NCBI RefSeq assembly: GCF_007109405.1
Contig: NZ_VJOY01000002.1
Coordinates: 372,001-436,000, forward strand
DNA length: 64,000 nt
Direction of reading: 5' to 3'
DNA from: Pseudomonas mangiferae
GTDB taxonomy: Bacteria > Pseudomonadota > Gammaproteobacteria > Pseudomonadales > Pseudomonadaceae
Part shown: positions 55,464-64,000 of the stretch, piece after piece
How the letters are laid out: the number at the start of each line of letters is the position of its first letter
Position numbering within the stretch: position 1 is the first letter of the stretch
Notes under the pieces: model-generated
The model's database searches: none
Told to the model about the DNA's origin: nothing
What the model saw: the letters and a program-made list of their open reading frames with translations, nothing else
Translations under genes and position numbers: made by a program

Positions 55464-55952
55464 TCAGCCCCGGGGGACGATTCGCTGGATGTTGTGCACC
55501 AGGTTGACGTAACCGTTGGGATCGAGGGTAGGAATGACATCGGTGCCGATCACCGCCAGGGAGAAGCTGATCTTCACCTCGTCGCTGCCTTCCAGGCACT
55601 CGTAGATGTGGGCGAACGGCAGGATCATCAACGCGCGATCCGGGGAGACCACTGCGCGGCCTTCCCAGTCGTCGAATTCATGGAAGGTCAGGTCGACCCA
55701 TTGCCAGCCGTGGGTCCGGACCACCGCGTTGCCCCAGGTGATGCCGAAGGCATAGACCAGGTCGTCCTGGTCCACGGACTCCACCGTCGGCGGCGTGCCG
55801 CTGTGCTGCCACTCATGCACCGCCTGGTCGATGGCGTCCAGGGAAGCGACGCCGCCGGGCAGGCGCGGGGCGATGGCGTCCAGGACCTGGGCGGCCATGG
55901 CGTCGAGCGGGGAGAGGGCCTCGGCGTCGAGGACGGTTTCGCTGATGTTCAT
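55464..55952 (-). CDS. DUF3806-like protein
   Basis: A 162-residue soluble protein. The pattern DDLVYAFGITWGNAVVRTHGWQWVDL, with the later RALMILPFAHIYECLEG, fits the DUF3806 family, which has no established function. The N-terminal half is helical and Ala-rich. It stands alone, with 225 bases on one side and about 590 on the other. Confidence 0.7.
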   Translation of the reverse strand: MNISETVLDAEALSPLDAMAAQVLDAIAPRLPGGVASLDAIDQAVHEWQHSGTPPTVESVDQDDLVYAFGITWGNAVVRTHGWQWVDLTFHEFDDWEGRAVVSPDRALMILPFAHIYECLEGSDEVKISFSLAVIGTDVIPTLDPNGYVNLVHNIQRIVPRG

Positions 55953-56546
55953 CGGGAACCTGCTGCTGCGAGAGAGGAGGGGAACCGGCGACCGGGGCCG
56001 GCCTGTCCTGTCTGCGGACAGGGGCGCGGCACCCGGTGGGCCGGAGGGGTGAAAGCAGGTCCGACCCTATCCGATCTCGGCGATGAAATCGAACCGGGTT
56101 GCCCGCCTGCCCGGGATCGGCCCGCCCCGTAGCCGGCGACCACCACGTCCTCGCCCAGGCCCGCCCCAGACGCGTCGCCTGGGGGTCGGGAAGCGCCCGG
56201 GCATCGCCTGGCGCCAGGGCGAGCGGAGCCCTGGGCCGGGCCCGGCACGGCGCCAGGTCGCGGTTTTCGGCATTGCCGCTTGCGCGCCGCTTCGTTTCGT
56301 CTACAGTCGTGCCCAGCGCGCCACCCGGAGACGGGTAAGCCCTTGAGTCTCCCGGCATTTTCCTGTCCCCAGGACGCCCGCCAGGGCGCATGGGCAGCGG
56401 ACTGGGCCGCCTTTCGGGGTGGCCATCGGCAGGGGGTTCGGGAACGCATCGTCCCCGGGGCAGTCGGACGGGCTTGGCTTTTCGCGCGCGGTCGGCCTGC
56501 CGAGCGGGCGCAGGCAGCAGTGAAACGGGCGGTAGAAGGGACGGAT
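55953..56546. other. Noncoding gap, nothing recognised
   Basis: The 594 GC-rich bases before the nucleotidyltransferase gene hold only shadow-type frames. No promoter of consensus type, terminator with a T-tract, or repeat was recognised. Confidence 0.4.
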
Positions 56547-58037
56547 ATGCTGGGTGTGATACTTGCTGCAGGGGTCGGTTCGCGCCTGCGCCCCATGACC
56601 AATGCCAAGCCGAAGTGCCTGGTGACCACCGCCGGGAAGCCGATCCTGCAGTACCAGATCGAGGCCTACCGCAAGGCCGGGGTGCAGCAGCTGATCATCG
56701 TGGTCGGCTACGAAGGCCACGCCATCCGCGACTACTGCAAGCACATCAAGGGCATCGGCATCACCATCGTCGAGAACCCCGACTACGAAACCACCAACAA
56801 CATGTATTCCCTGCACCTCTGCCGCGAGCGGGTGGCGGGCCGGCCGTTCATCCTCAACAACGCCGACCTGAGCATCGACCCGGCCATCGTCGCCCGGCTG
56901 GTGGCGTTCGAGGCGGAGGACGCGGTGGCGGTGGACACCTCGTCCTACGACGAGGAATCCATGAAGGTCACGGTCAACGACGCCGGGTTCATCGACGACA
57001 TCTCCAAGGGCATCGCCGAGGCCGACTGCTTCGCCAGCTCCATCGATTTCTACAAGTTCTCCAGCGCGTCGTCCCGGGTGTTCTTCGAGGAGATCGACCG
57101 CATCATCCACCAGGAGCGCAACCTCAAGGACTGGACCGAGGTGGCGATGCAGCGGCTGTTCCGTGCTGGCCGGCTGAGCTTCCCGCCCTGCGACATCGCC
57201 GGGCTGGACTGGGTGGAAGTGGACAACTACCAGGACCTGGCTCTGTCCGACCGGATCTTCTCCGGCCTGGACCGGCGCCTGCAGCAGGTGGACACCGTGC
57301 TGCTGGACCTGGACGGCACCCTGTTCGTAGGCCGCGACGTGATCCCCGGCGCGCCCGCCGCCATCGAGCGGCTGCAGGCCCTGGGCAAGCGCATCCACTT
57401 CCTCAGCAACAATTCCTCCAAGGACAAGCCGGACCACGCCGCGGCCCTCCAGGCCCTGGGTATTCCCTGCTCGCCGGAGCAGATCGTGCTGTCCACCGAT
57501 GCTCTGGTGGACTACCTGCTGGCGGAGGGGGTGGAGAAGGTGCACGTGCTCGGTACCCGCAGCCTCCAGGCGCGGCTGCTGGCCGCCGGCTTCCAGGTGG
57601 GCAATGGGGAGCCGGAGTACGTGGTGGTGGGCTACGACACGGAACTGGACTACCCCAAGCTGGTGGCCGCCTGCCGGCACATCAACGCCGGCACCGATAT
57701 CCTCGCCACCCACGGCGACGCCTTCTGCCCCTCCGAGCACGGGCCGATCCCCGACATCGGCGCGTTGCTGGCGATGATCAAGGTGGCCACCGGCAAGGGG
57801 CCGAAGAAGGTCTTCGGCAAGCCGAGCGGCGAGATGGTCCGGCCGCTGATCCGCCAGCATGGCCTGGACCCGGCCCGGACCCTGCTGGTGGGGGATCGCC
57901 TGCACACCGACATCCTCATGGCCCGGACCCTGGGCTGCCTGGGCATGCTGGTGCTGTCCGGCGCCACTACCCGGGACCAGCTGGAAGACGCGGAGATCGT
58001 GCCCGACTTCGTGCTCGATTCCCTCGGCCACCTGTGA
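56547..58037 (+). CDS. Nucleotidyltransferase-HAD phosphatase fusion
   Basis: A 496-residue two-domain protein. Residues 1-245 are a sugar/choline/glycerol-phosphate-type nucleotidyltransferase: AAGVGSRLRPMTNAKPKCLV, LNNADLSID, EVDNYQDLALSD. Residues 250-496 are a class IIA HAD (NagD-like) phosphatase: nucleophile Asp254 in LLDLDGTLF, SNNSSKDKP, GKPSGEMV, LLVGDRLHTDILMA. The fusion probably makes a nucleotide-activated small alcohol and handles its phosphate. ATG 56547 follows AGAAGGG. The next genes (flippase, CDP-glycerol glycerophosphotransferase family) suggest CDP-glycerol or a similar donor. Confidence 0.85.
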   Translation: MLGVILAAGVGSRLRPMTNAKPKCLVTTAGKPILQYQIEAYRKAGVQQLIIVVGYEGHAIRDYCKHIKGIGITIVENPDYETTNNMYSLHLCRERVAGRPFILNNADLSIDPAIVARLVAFEAEDAVAVDTSSYDEESMKVTVNDAGFIDDISKGIAEADCFASSIDFYKFSSASSRVFFEEIDRIIHQERNLKDWTEVAMQRLFRAGRLSFPPCDIAGLDWVEVDNYQDLALSDRIFSGLDRRLQQVDTVLLDLDGTLFVGRDVIPGAPAAIERLQALGKRIHFLSNNSSKDKPDHAAALQALGIPCSPEQIVLSTDALVDYLLAEGVEKVHVLGTRSLQARLLAAGFQVGNGEPEYVVVGYDTELDYPKLVAACRHINAGTDILATHGDAFCPSEHGPIPDIGALLAMIKVATGKGPKKVFGKPSGEMVRPLIRQHGLDPARTLLVGDRLHTDILMARTLGCLGMLVLSGATTRDQLEDAEIVPDFVLDSLGHL

Positions 58038-58064
58038 GGCGGTCGCCGGTGCGGACGGGGCGCG

Positions 58065-59345
58065 ATGCCTAGGCGGCCGGCGGAGGGCGGCGGACGGCTC
58101 GCCGCGCTGCTGGGCCACCGGGTCACCCGCAACGCGGCCGCCCTGGGCGTCGTCCAGGTGGCCAACTACCTGGTGCCGCTCCTGCTGTTGCCGTTCCTCA
58201 CTCGCCAGCTGGGCATGGCCGCGTTCGGCACGGTGGCCGTGGTGCTGGCGGCGATCCAGCTGGCCTTCGTGATCACCGACTACGGGTTTTCCCTGTCCGC
58301 TACCCTGGACGTTTCCCTGCACCGGGACGACCGCGGCTACCTCAACCGCAAGATCGGCGCGGTGTTCGCCGCCAAGGGGATGCTGCTGGCGGCGCTGCTG
58401 GCGCTGTTCGGCCTGGCGCTGCTGCTCCATGAGCCGCTGCGTACCTACCGGCCGTTCTTCGTCGCCGCCTTCCTCGGGGTGATCGGCCAGGCGTTCCAGC
58501 CCCTCTGGCTGTTCCAGGGGCTGGAGCGGATGCGCCAGCTGGCCGTCTACCTGGTGGCCAGCAAGCTGCTCTACGCCGGGCTGGTGCTGGCCCTGGTGCG
58601 TGGCCCGGAGGATGCCTTGGCGGTGGTCTATTGCTGGGGCGTGGCCCAGGTCGCGGGTGCGCTGTTGGGGCTGGGCTTCATGGGCGCCCAGGGCTTCGGC
58701 GCCGGGGCGCCGACCTGGGCCGGTGTGCTCGAGGAACTGCGCGGCGGGGCCGGGTTCTTCCTCTCGCGGCTGGCGGTGGCGGTGTACACCTCGGTCAACA
58801 GCCTGTTCCTCGGCACCCAGGGTACCGTCGGGGTGGCCGCCTATGCGGTGTGCGAGCAGGTCTACAAGGCCGGGCAGAACGTCACGGCGCCGCTGACCAC
58901 GGCGCTGTACCCGTACATGGCCCGGCAACGCCACTGGACGGTCTTCTTCCGTGCCCTGGGTCTCGGCGGGCTGTGCCTGGCCCTGGGCTGCCTGCTGCTG
59001 GGCGTGCTCGCCGAGCCCGTGCTGGGGCTGCTGTTCGGTGCGGAGTACCGGGCCGCGGCGCCGGTGCTGCGGGTGTTCCTGGTCACCGTGCTGGTGAACT
59101 ACCTGGGGGTGGCGTTCGGCTACTCGGCCTATGCCGCCCTGGGCCGGGTGCAGGTGGCCAACGTCACGGTGATGCTGGGCGGCGCGCTGCACCTGGGCCT
59201 GCTGGGGCTGCTGCTGGTGCTGGGCGAGGCCACGCCGCTCGGCGTGGCGCTGGCGACCCTGGCCACCGAGTCCCTGGTGATGGCGATGCGGGTCGCCGGG
59301 GTGTACTGGCTGCGCCGAAGTGCCCGGGAGGGCGTGGCCCCATGA
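58065..59345 (+). CDS. Polysaccharide/oligosaccharide flippase (Wzx-type)
   Basis: A 426-residue polytopic membrane protein of the MATE/MOP superfamily with about 12 hydrophobic helices (VVQVANYLVPLLLLPFLTRQLG; APLTTALYPYMARQ). Family members move lipid-linked glycans across the inner membrane. It starts 27 bases after the fusion gene, and its stop overlaps the next start (ATGA). Confidence 0.88.
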   Translation: MPRRPAEGGGRLAALLGHRVTRNAAALGVVQVANYLVPLLLLPFLTRQLGMAAFGTVAVVLAAIQLAFVITDYGFSLSATLDVSLHRDDRGYLNRKIGAVFAAKGMLLAALLALFGLALLLHEPLRTYRPFFVAAFLGVIGQAFQPLWLFQGLERMRQLAVYLVASKLLYAGLVLALVRGPEDALAVVYCWGVAQVAGALLGLGFMGAQGFGAGAPTWAGVLEELRGGAGFFLSRLAVAVYTSVNSLFLGTQGTVGVAAYAVCEQVYKAGQNVTAPLTTALYPYMARQRHWTVFFRALGLGGLCLALGCLLLGVLAEPVLGLLFGAEYRAAAPVLRVFLVTVLVNYLGVAFGYSAYAALGRVQVANVTVMLGGALHLGLLGLLLVLGEATPLGVALATLATESLVMAMRVAGVYWLRRSAREGVAP

Positions 59346-60544
59346 CCCACCGCCTGGCCAAGTTCGTCGCCTGCCTGCTGCAATGGCCGCTCTGGCTGCT
59401 CGCCGCGTGCGTCCCGCGGCGGCGCGACCTGTGGCTGTTCGGCGCCTGGCGCGGCCAGGCCTACAGCGACAACCCCAAGTACCTCTACGAGTACCTGCGA
59501 TGCCACCGCCCGCCGCTGCGAGCGGTGTGGATCACCCGCTCCCGGCCGCTCTGTGCCCGCCTGCGGGCGGCCTCGCTGGAGGCTCATCATTATTTGAGCC
59601 CGCAGGGGCTCTACCTGCAGCTGCGGGCCGGGGCGATCTTCTTCACCCACACCCCGGAAGGCGAGTTCCTCGGCGCCGCGGTGGGACGCGCCTACGCCTG
59701 CCAGTTGTGGCACGGCACGCCGTTGAAGAAGATCCTCTGGGACGACCCCGAGCACGTGGCCAGCGAGAGCAGCCGCTCCCGGCGCATCGCAGTGCGCCTG
59801 TTCCCCTGGATGCGCAACCGCTGGGACCTGGTGGTGGCGCCCTCGCAGCCGGTGGCGGCGATCTTCGCCGAGACCTTCAGGGGTACGCCGGTGGCGGTCA
59901 CCGGCTACCCGCGCAACGACAGCGTGGTGCAGCGCGAGGTCTCGGCCGCGCCGCGGCCCATCCGGCGCGCCATCTACATGCCCACCTTCCGCGGCTCGGC
60001 CGGCTCGGCCGACAGCGATGCGGCGATAAACACCTTGTTCGAGGCCTCCGGCTTCGATGTGGAGCGCCTGGACGCCCGCTGCGCGCGCCTCGGCCTGGAG
60101 CTGACCCTGCGCCTGCATCCGTCCAACCGGCTGAACGAGGCCCTGCGCCAGCGGATCGAGGGCTCGGCCCACATCCGTTTCGACGACGGCGACGACTTCT
60201 ACCAGCGGATCAACGACTACGACGCCCTGATCACCGACTACTCCAGCGTCTTCTACGACTTCCTGCTCAGCGGCAAGCCGGTGATCCACGCCGGCTTCGA
60301 CGTGCAGGACTACATGCGCGAGACCCGCGGCTTCTACCGCCCCTACGAGGCGATCTGCCTGACCCCGGGCCTGAAGGACTGGGCCGGGGTCATGGCCACC
60401 CTGGAAGGCTTCGCCCGCCAGGGGCTGGACGCGGACTACCTGCAGCGCTACCGCCAGCTGGACGCCTGGGCCAACCAGCGCGCCGACGAGCCCTTCGCCG
60501 AGCGGGTGGCCCGCTGCGTCGAGGCGCGGCTGGCCGGCGACTGA
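59342..60544 (+). CDS. CDP-glycerol:poly(glycerophosphate) glycerophosphotransferase family
   Basis: A 400-residue membrane-associated transferase. An N-terminal hydrophobic helix (about 8-24, FVACLLQWPLWLLAACV) precedes the TagB/TagF-type domain with AYACQLWHGTPLKKILWDD, ITDYSSVFYDFLLSGKPVIH and LTLRLHPSN. These include the His of HGTPLK and the DYSS motif expected for the family. ATG 59342 is chosen because it overlaps the flippase stop; longer frames are shadows of that gene. It likely adds glycerol-phosphate or a similar unit to a glycan. Confidence 0.88.
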   Translation: MTHRLAKFVACLLQWPLWLLAACVPRRRDLWLFGAWRGQAYSDNPKYLYEYLRCHRPPLRAVWITRSRPLCARLRAASLEAHHYLSPQGLYLQLRAGAIFFTHTPEGEFLGAAVGRAYACQLWHGTPLKKILWDDPEHVASESSRSRRIAVRLFPWMRNRWDLVVAPSQPVAAIFAETFRGTPVAVTGYPRNDSVVQREVSAAPRPIRRAIYMPTFRGSAGSADSDAAINTLFEASGFDVERLDARCARLGLELTLRLHPSNRLNEALRQRIEGSAHIRFDDGDDFYQRINDYDALITDYSSVFYDFLLSGKPVIHAGFDVQDYMRETRGFYRPYEAICLTPGLKDWAGVMATLEGFARQGLDADYLQRYRQLDAWANQRADEPFAERVARCVEARLAGD

Positions 60545-60657
60545 CGCCTGTCGTCATCGGCGTGCGTCCGGCAGGCAGCGGCCGTCGGCGGGCGCGACGA
60601 ACCGTCGCAGGGCGCCCGGTTCTTGCGAATGATGTGCAGTTCCCCCGGCCAGGCCCG

Positions 60658-60663
60658 TATAAT
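60658..60663 (+). promoter_or_regulatory. -10 element upstream of the iron-binding protein gene
   Basis: A perfect TATAAT sits 36 bases before the start codon. The hexamer 17 bases upstream (TGCAGT) is a poor -35, so the promoter may need an activator or be weak. No convincing Fur box was seen. Confidence 0.45.
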
Positions 60664-60698
60664 TTTGCGCTTACATCCTGGATCGAGAGGAATTGCGA

Positions 60699-61712
60699 AT
60701 GACGGCACGTCTTGTAGCGGGGATGGCACGCCTGTGTGGCGCCGGTCTTCTGGGCCTGGGTCTGCTGGCCTCGGGGGTTCGCGCCGAGACCGTCACCCTG
60801 ACCCTGTACAACGGCCAGCACGAAGCGACCGGCCGCGCCGTGGCCGAGGCCTTCCAGGCCAAGACCGGCATCAAGGTGCTGATCCGCAAGGGCGGCGGTG
60901 GCCAGTTGGCCAACCAGATCGCCGAGGAAGGCGCGCGCTCTCCGGCCGACGTGATCTACACCGAGGAGGCGCCGCCCCTGATCAAGCTGGCCAGCGAGGG
61001 CCTGCTGGCGAAGGTGGACGCCGGCACCCTGTCCCAGGTCGACCCGAACCTCTCCGATTCCCAGGGCAACTGGCTCGGCATCACCTCCCGGGTCCGCGTG
61101 CTGGCCTACAACCCCAAGCTGGTGAGCGAGGCCGAGCTGCCCCAGAGCGTGTTGGACGTGGCCGGGCCGGAGTGGGCGGGCAAGATCGCCTTCGTGCCCA
61201 GCAGCGGCGAATTCCTCGGCCAGACCGCGGCGGTGATCCGCCTCAACGGCCGCGAGGCCGCCGAGGAGTGGCTGACCGGCCTGAAGGCCTTCGGCGCCAC
61301 CTACACCAACAATGTCATCGCCATGAAGGCGGTGGAGAACGGCGAGATCGGCGCGGCGCTGATCAACAGCTACTACTGGATGGCCCTGAAGAAAGAGAAG
61401 GGTCAGCTCAACTCCAAGCTGCACTACTTCGCCGACGGTGACGCCGGCGGGCTGGCCAGCGTGTCCGGCGCGGCCGTGGTGAAGGCCAGCAAGCATCCCA
61501 AGGAGGCCCAGCAGTTCCTCGCCTTCATGATCAGCGAGGAGGGCCAGCGGGCGATCCTCAGCCAGTCCGCCGAATACCCGGTGAACAAGGCGGTGCCCGC
61601 CGACCCGCTGCTCAAGCCCTATGACCAGTTGAAGCCGCCGGCCCTGAGCGCCGCCGAGATCGGCCTGGCCGAGGACGCCCTGGACCTGCAGCGCGAAGTC
61701 GGGCTGAACTGA
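60699..61712 (+). CDS. Ferric-iron ABC transporter substrate-binding protein (FbpA/HitA-like)
   Basis: A 337-residue periplasmic protein. The signal peptide (about 1-29) ends GVRAE. The mature part shows VTLTLYNGQHEATGRAVAEAFQAKTGIKV, SPADVIYTEEAP and NSYYWMALKKEKG with the Tyr pair that coordinates ferric iron in FbpA. ATG 60699 has GAGAGG upstream; an earlier TTG at 60693 is unlikely. Its stop overlaps the permease start. Confidence 0.9.
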   Translation: MTARLVAGMARLCGAGLLGLGLLASGVRAETVTLTLYNGQHEATGRAVAEAFQAKTGIKVLIRKGGGGQLANQIAEEGARSPADVIYTEEAPPLIKLASEGLLAKVDAGTLSQVDPNLSDSQGNWLGITSRVRVLAYNPKLVSEAELPQSVLDVAGPEWAGKIAFVPSSGEFLGQTAAVIRLNGREAAEEWLTGLKAFGATYTNNVIAMKAVENGEIGAALINSYYWMALKKEKGQLNSKLHYFADGDAGGLASVSGAAVVKASKHPKEAQQFLAFMISEEGQRAILSQSAEYPVNKAVPADPLLKPYDQLKPPALSAAEIGLAEDALDLQREVGLN

Positions 61713-63295
61713 TGAACGCCGAGGGGGTGGAACAGGCGCTGCCGGTCATGGCCCCGGCGCGGGCGTCGCGTCGGCGGCGGGCGCCACCCATCTGGCTGCA
61801 GTTGCCGGTGCTGGCGTTGCTGCTGGTGGCCGCGTTGCCGCTGTTCTACGTGGTGGTGCGGGCCTCCCAGAGCGGTTGGCACGAGGCCTGGGCATTGCTC
61901 TGGCGCCCCTTCGTCTTCGGCCTGCTAGCCAACACCCTCAAGCTGATGGTGCTGGTGACCGTCGGTTGCGCGCTGATCGGCCTGGCCCTGGCCTGGCTGG
62001 TGGAGCGCAGCGACCTGCGCGGCCGCCGGCGCTGGAACGTGCTGCTGTGCCTGCCGTTCGCCATCCCCGCGTTCGTCAGCGGTTTCACCTGGATTTCCAT
62101 CAGCCCGCTGTTCGAGGGCCTGGGCGGGACGGTGCTGGTGATGGTGCTGTCGAAGTACCCGCTGATCTACCTGCCGGTGGCCGCCACCCTGCGCAGCCTC
62201 GACCCGGCCCTGGAAGAGTCGGCGCGGATGCTCGGCTACAGCCGCCGCCAGGTGTTCTGGCGGGTGACCCTGCCGCTGCTGCGGCCGGTGCTGATGGCCA
62301 CCAGCCTGCTGGTGGCGGTGCACATGCTGGTGGAGTTCGGCGCGCCGTCGATCATGCGCTATCAGACCTTCACCACCGCCATCTACCAGCAGTTCGAGCT
62401 GGCCTTCAGCAACACCAACGCGGCCATGCTCTCGGCCCTGCTACTGGCGCTGTGCATGCTGCTGCTGTGGGGTGAATTCCGCCTGCGCGGGCGCGGCTAT
62501 GCGCGTACCGGCCAGGGCGTGGCGCGCCGCGCCGCGCCGGTGCGCCTGGGCGGCTGGGCGCTGCCGGTACAGCTGCTGCTGGTGGCTCTGGTGGCGGTGG
62601 GCTGCGGCACGCCGCTGACCATGCTGGGCTTCTGGATCTACCAGGGCAGCTCCGCCAGCTTCCCCCTGGCGGCGTTGCTGGAGGCGCTCTGGTCGTCCCT
62701 GTCCCTGGGCTTCGGCGGGGCGCTGCTGAGCTGCCTGCTGGCGCTGCCGGTGTGCCTGGTGGTGGTGCGCTACCACGGGCGCCTGGCCGGGCTGGCGGAT
62801 CGCCTGCCGTACCTGCTGCACGCGCTGCCGGGGCTGGTGATCGCCCTGTCCCTGGTGTTCTTCGCCCTGGGCTACGTGCCGGCGCTGTACCAGACCACCG
62901 CGCTGCTGCTGGTGGCCTATGCGTTGCTGTTCATGCCCATGGCCCAGGGGCCGATCCGGGTCGCCCTGGAGAAGGCGTCGCCGAGCCTGGAGGAGGCCGC
63001 GCGGACCCTGGGTCATCCGCCGCTCTCGGCGTTCCTGCGGGTGACCCTGCCGATCATCTTCCCGGGGATCGGCGCCGGCTTCGTGCTGGTGTTCCTCGAC
63101 ACCATGAAGGAGCTGACCGCCACCCTGGTGCTGGGCCCCACGGGCCTGGAGACCCTGGCCACCGCCGTCTGGACCCACACCGCCAACCTGGAATACGCCG
63201 CCGCCGCCCCGTTCGCGGCGCTGCTGGTGCTGGTTTCCGGGCTGCCGGTGTACCTGCTGACCACCCGGGCCTACCTGCGCCAGAGCGGTGCATGA
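61712..63295 (+). CDS. Ferric-iron ABC transporter permease (FbpB-like, fused)
   Basis: A 527-residue permease with two fused membrane domains, about 12 helices. An EAA loop appears in each half (EESARMLGYSRRQVFWRVTLPLL and EEAARTLGHPPLSAFLRVTLPII). It starts at ATG 61712, sharing a base with the binding-protein stop. No FbpC-type ATPase gene follows in the window, so the ATPase must be supplied from elsewhere. Confidence 0.92.
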   Translation: MNAEGVEQALPVMAPARASRRRRAPPIWLQLPVLALLLVAALPLFYVVVRASQSGWHEAWALLWRPFVFGLLANTLKLMVLVTVGCALIGLALAWLVERSDLRGRRRWNVLLCLPFAIPAFVSGFTWISISPLFEGLGGTVLVMVLSKYPLIYLPVAATLRSLDPALEESARMLGYSRRQVFWRVTLPLLRPVLMATSLLVAVHMLVEFGAPSIMRYQTFTTAIYQQFELAFSNTNAAMLSALLLALCMLLLWGEFRLRGRGYARTGQGVARRAAPVRLGGWALPVQLLLVALVAVGCGTPLTMLGFWIYQGSSASFPLAALLEALWSSLSLGFGGALLSCLLALPVCLVVVRYHGRLAGLADRLPYLLHALPGLVIALSLVFFALGYVPALYQTTALLLVAYALLFMPMAQGPIRVALEKASPSLEEAARTLGHPPLSAFLRVTLPIIFPGIGAGFVLVFLDTMKELTATLVLGPTGLETLATAVWTHTANLEYAAAAPFAALLVLVSGLPVYLLTTRAYLRQSGA

Positions 63296-63505
63296 GCCCG
63301 GCGCCGGCGGCATCCTGCCGCAGCCATGCGGTGTCGCCGGGGCGGGGCTCTGTGCCAGAATGCCCGCCTCCGGGTCGCCCCGTGGTCGGGTCGGCACCGC
63401 GAGCAACGTCTCCGCCAGAGAGGCGTCCGGCCGGGCGCACCGCCGTGCGCCGGCCTCCATTGCCTGATGGGTCCGCGACGTTTTCCCCACGAGGAACCTG
63501 AACCC

Positions 63506-64000
63506 ATGTCCTTTACCCGCAGACAAGTCCTGGCCGGCCTCGCCGGGCTGGGTGTCGTCGGCCTTGGCGTCGGCGGCGTGCGCTACTGGCTCGGCCGGCC
63601 CCTGGACGGCGCCAGCCACGACTACGAACTGATCGCCGCCCCGCTGGACGTCGAACTGGTGCCCGGCCACCCGAGTCCTGCCTGGGCCTACGGCGGCCAG
63701 GTGCCGGGGGTCGAGCTGCGCTGCCGCCAGGGCGACTGGCTGCGCGTGCGCTTCATCAACCACCTGGAACAGCCCACCACCATCCATTGGCACGGCATCC
63801 GCCTGCCCCTGGAAATGGACGGCGTGCCCTACGTGTCCCAACTGCCGGTGCTGCCCGGCGAGTATTTCGACTACCGCTTCCGCACCGTGGATGCCGGCAG
63901 CTTCTGGTACCACCCCCACACCAGCAGCTCCGAGCAGCTCGGCCGTGGCCTCGTCGGCCCGTTGATCGTCGAGGAGCGCGAGCCCAGCGGCTTCCTCCAT
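63506..64000 (+). CDS. Multicopper oxidase, Tat-exported (N-terminal part)
   Basis: The first 165 residues of a multicopper oxidase cut by the window end. The N-terminus MSFTRRQVLAGLAGLGVVG has a twin-arginine signal. Cupredoxin domain 1 shows the type 2/3 copper ligands in TTIHWHGIRLP and GSFWYHPHTS. GAGGAA precedes the ATG. The position downstream of guaA matches my recollection of the Pseudomonas backbone. The substrate (copper(I), phenolics or iron) is not determined. Confidence 0.92.
   Translation, partial: MSFTRRQVLAGLAGLGVVGLGVGGVRYWLGRPLDGASHDYELIAAPLDVELVPGHPSPAWAYGGQVPGVELRCRQGDWLRVRFINHLEQPTTIHWHGIRLPLEMDGVPYVSQLPVLPGEYFDYRFRTVDAGSFWYHPHTSSSEQLGRGLVGPLIVEEREPSGFLH

Noticed and set aside
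56301-59192. 963-residue minus-strand open frame opposite the nucleotidyltransferase and flippase genes
   Set aside because: It is the antisense shadow of GC-rich codons: His/Gln/Gly/Ala-rich, no domain, no ribosome site, and it covers three well-supported genes.

Overview
The window looks like chromosomal DNA of a high-GC Pseudomonas (gammaproteobacterium). The backbone order rodZ-ispG-hisS-yfgM-bamB-der, then leuA, a TonB receptor, an M23 peptidase, xseA, guaB-guaA and a multicopper oxidase, matches what I remember of the P. aeruginosa order. Backbone codon use is strongly GC-rich. All identifications come from reading the translated sequence; no database search was run.

Region 1 (1-29386) is backbone. 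It holds the ispG-hisS-yfgM-bamB-der housekeeping block and a transaminase/omega-amidase pair separated from der by a degenerate 14-bp tandem array. A FlxA-like coiled-coil protein and a divergent GST/HxlR pair follow. Next comes a five-gene minus-strand cluster (ABC importer, divergent arginase-fold hydrolase, M20 amidohydrolase) facing an XRE-cupin regulator. Then come leuA with a Leu-rich candidate leader peptide, a FecI-FecR-TonB receptor iron-signalling set, a second GST, an M23 peptidase, xseA, and guaBA with a near-consensus sigma70 promoter.

Region 2 (about 29387-53490) is accessory DNA entering at the 3' end of guaA. Element A (29387-45688) starts with a P4-type integrase. It carries AlpA, IncQ-like RepA and RepC with iterons and hairpins, an AbrB-type protein, a FitAB toxin-antitoxin pair, a partial conjugation set (trbJ-trbK-trbL), a serine recombinase and a Type III-like modification/restriction pair. 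It ends at a second copy of the guaA 3' end (GAGTGGGAATGA). About 300 bp past that copy lies a frameshifted, truncated integrase of the same family, which implies a second, decaying element B in tandem. Element B carries an AT-rich three-gene operon that fits the ABC-three-component (ABC-3C) conflict-system layout: a Rad50/SMC-like ATPase with a CPAC zinc-hook-like motif, a small middle component and a nuclease-like protein. Behind it are a broken radC, another broken gene, and a frameshifted gene with a PD-(D/E)xK-like motif. No right-hand att copy was found for element B.

Region 3 (about 53490-64000) returns to GC-rich DNA: a LysR regulator divergent from a cysteine hydrolase, and a DUF3806-like protein. 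A three-gene set follows (nucleotidyltransferase-HAD fusion, flippase, CDP-glycerol glycerophosphotransferase family) that suggests a glycerol-phosphate-decorated surface glycan. The window ends with a ferric-iron ABC importer (binding protein plus fused permease) and the start of a Tat-exported multicopper oxidase.
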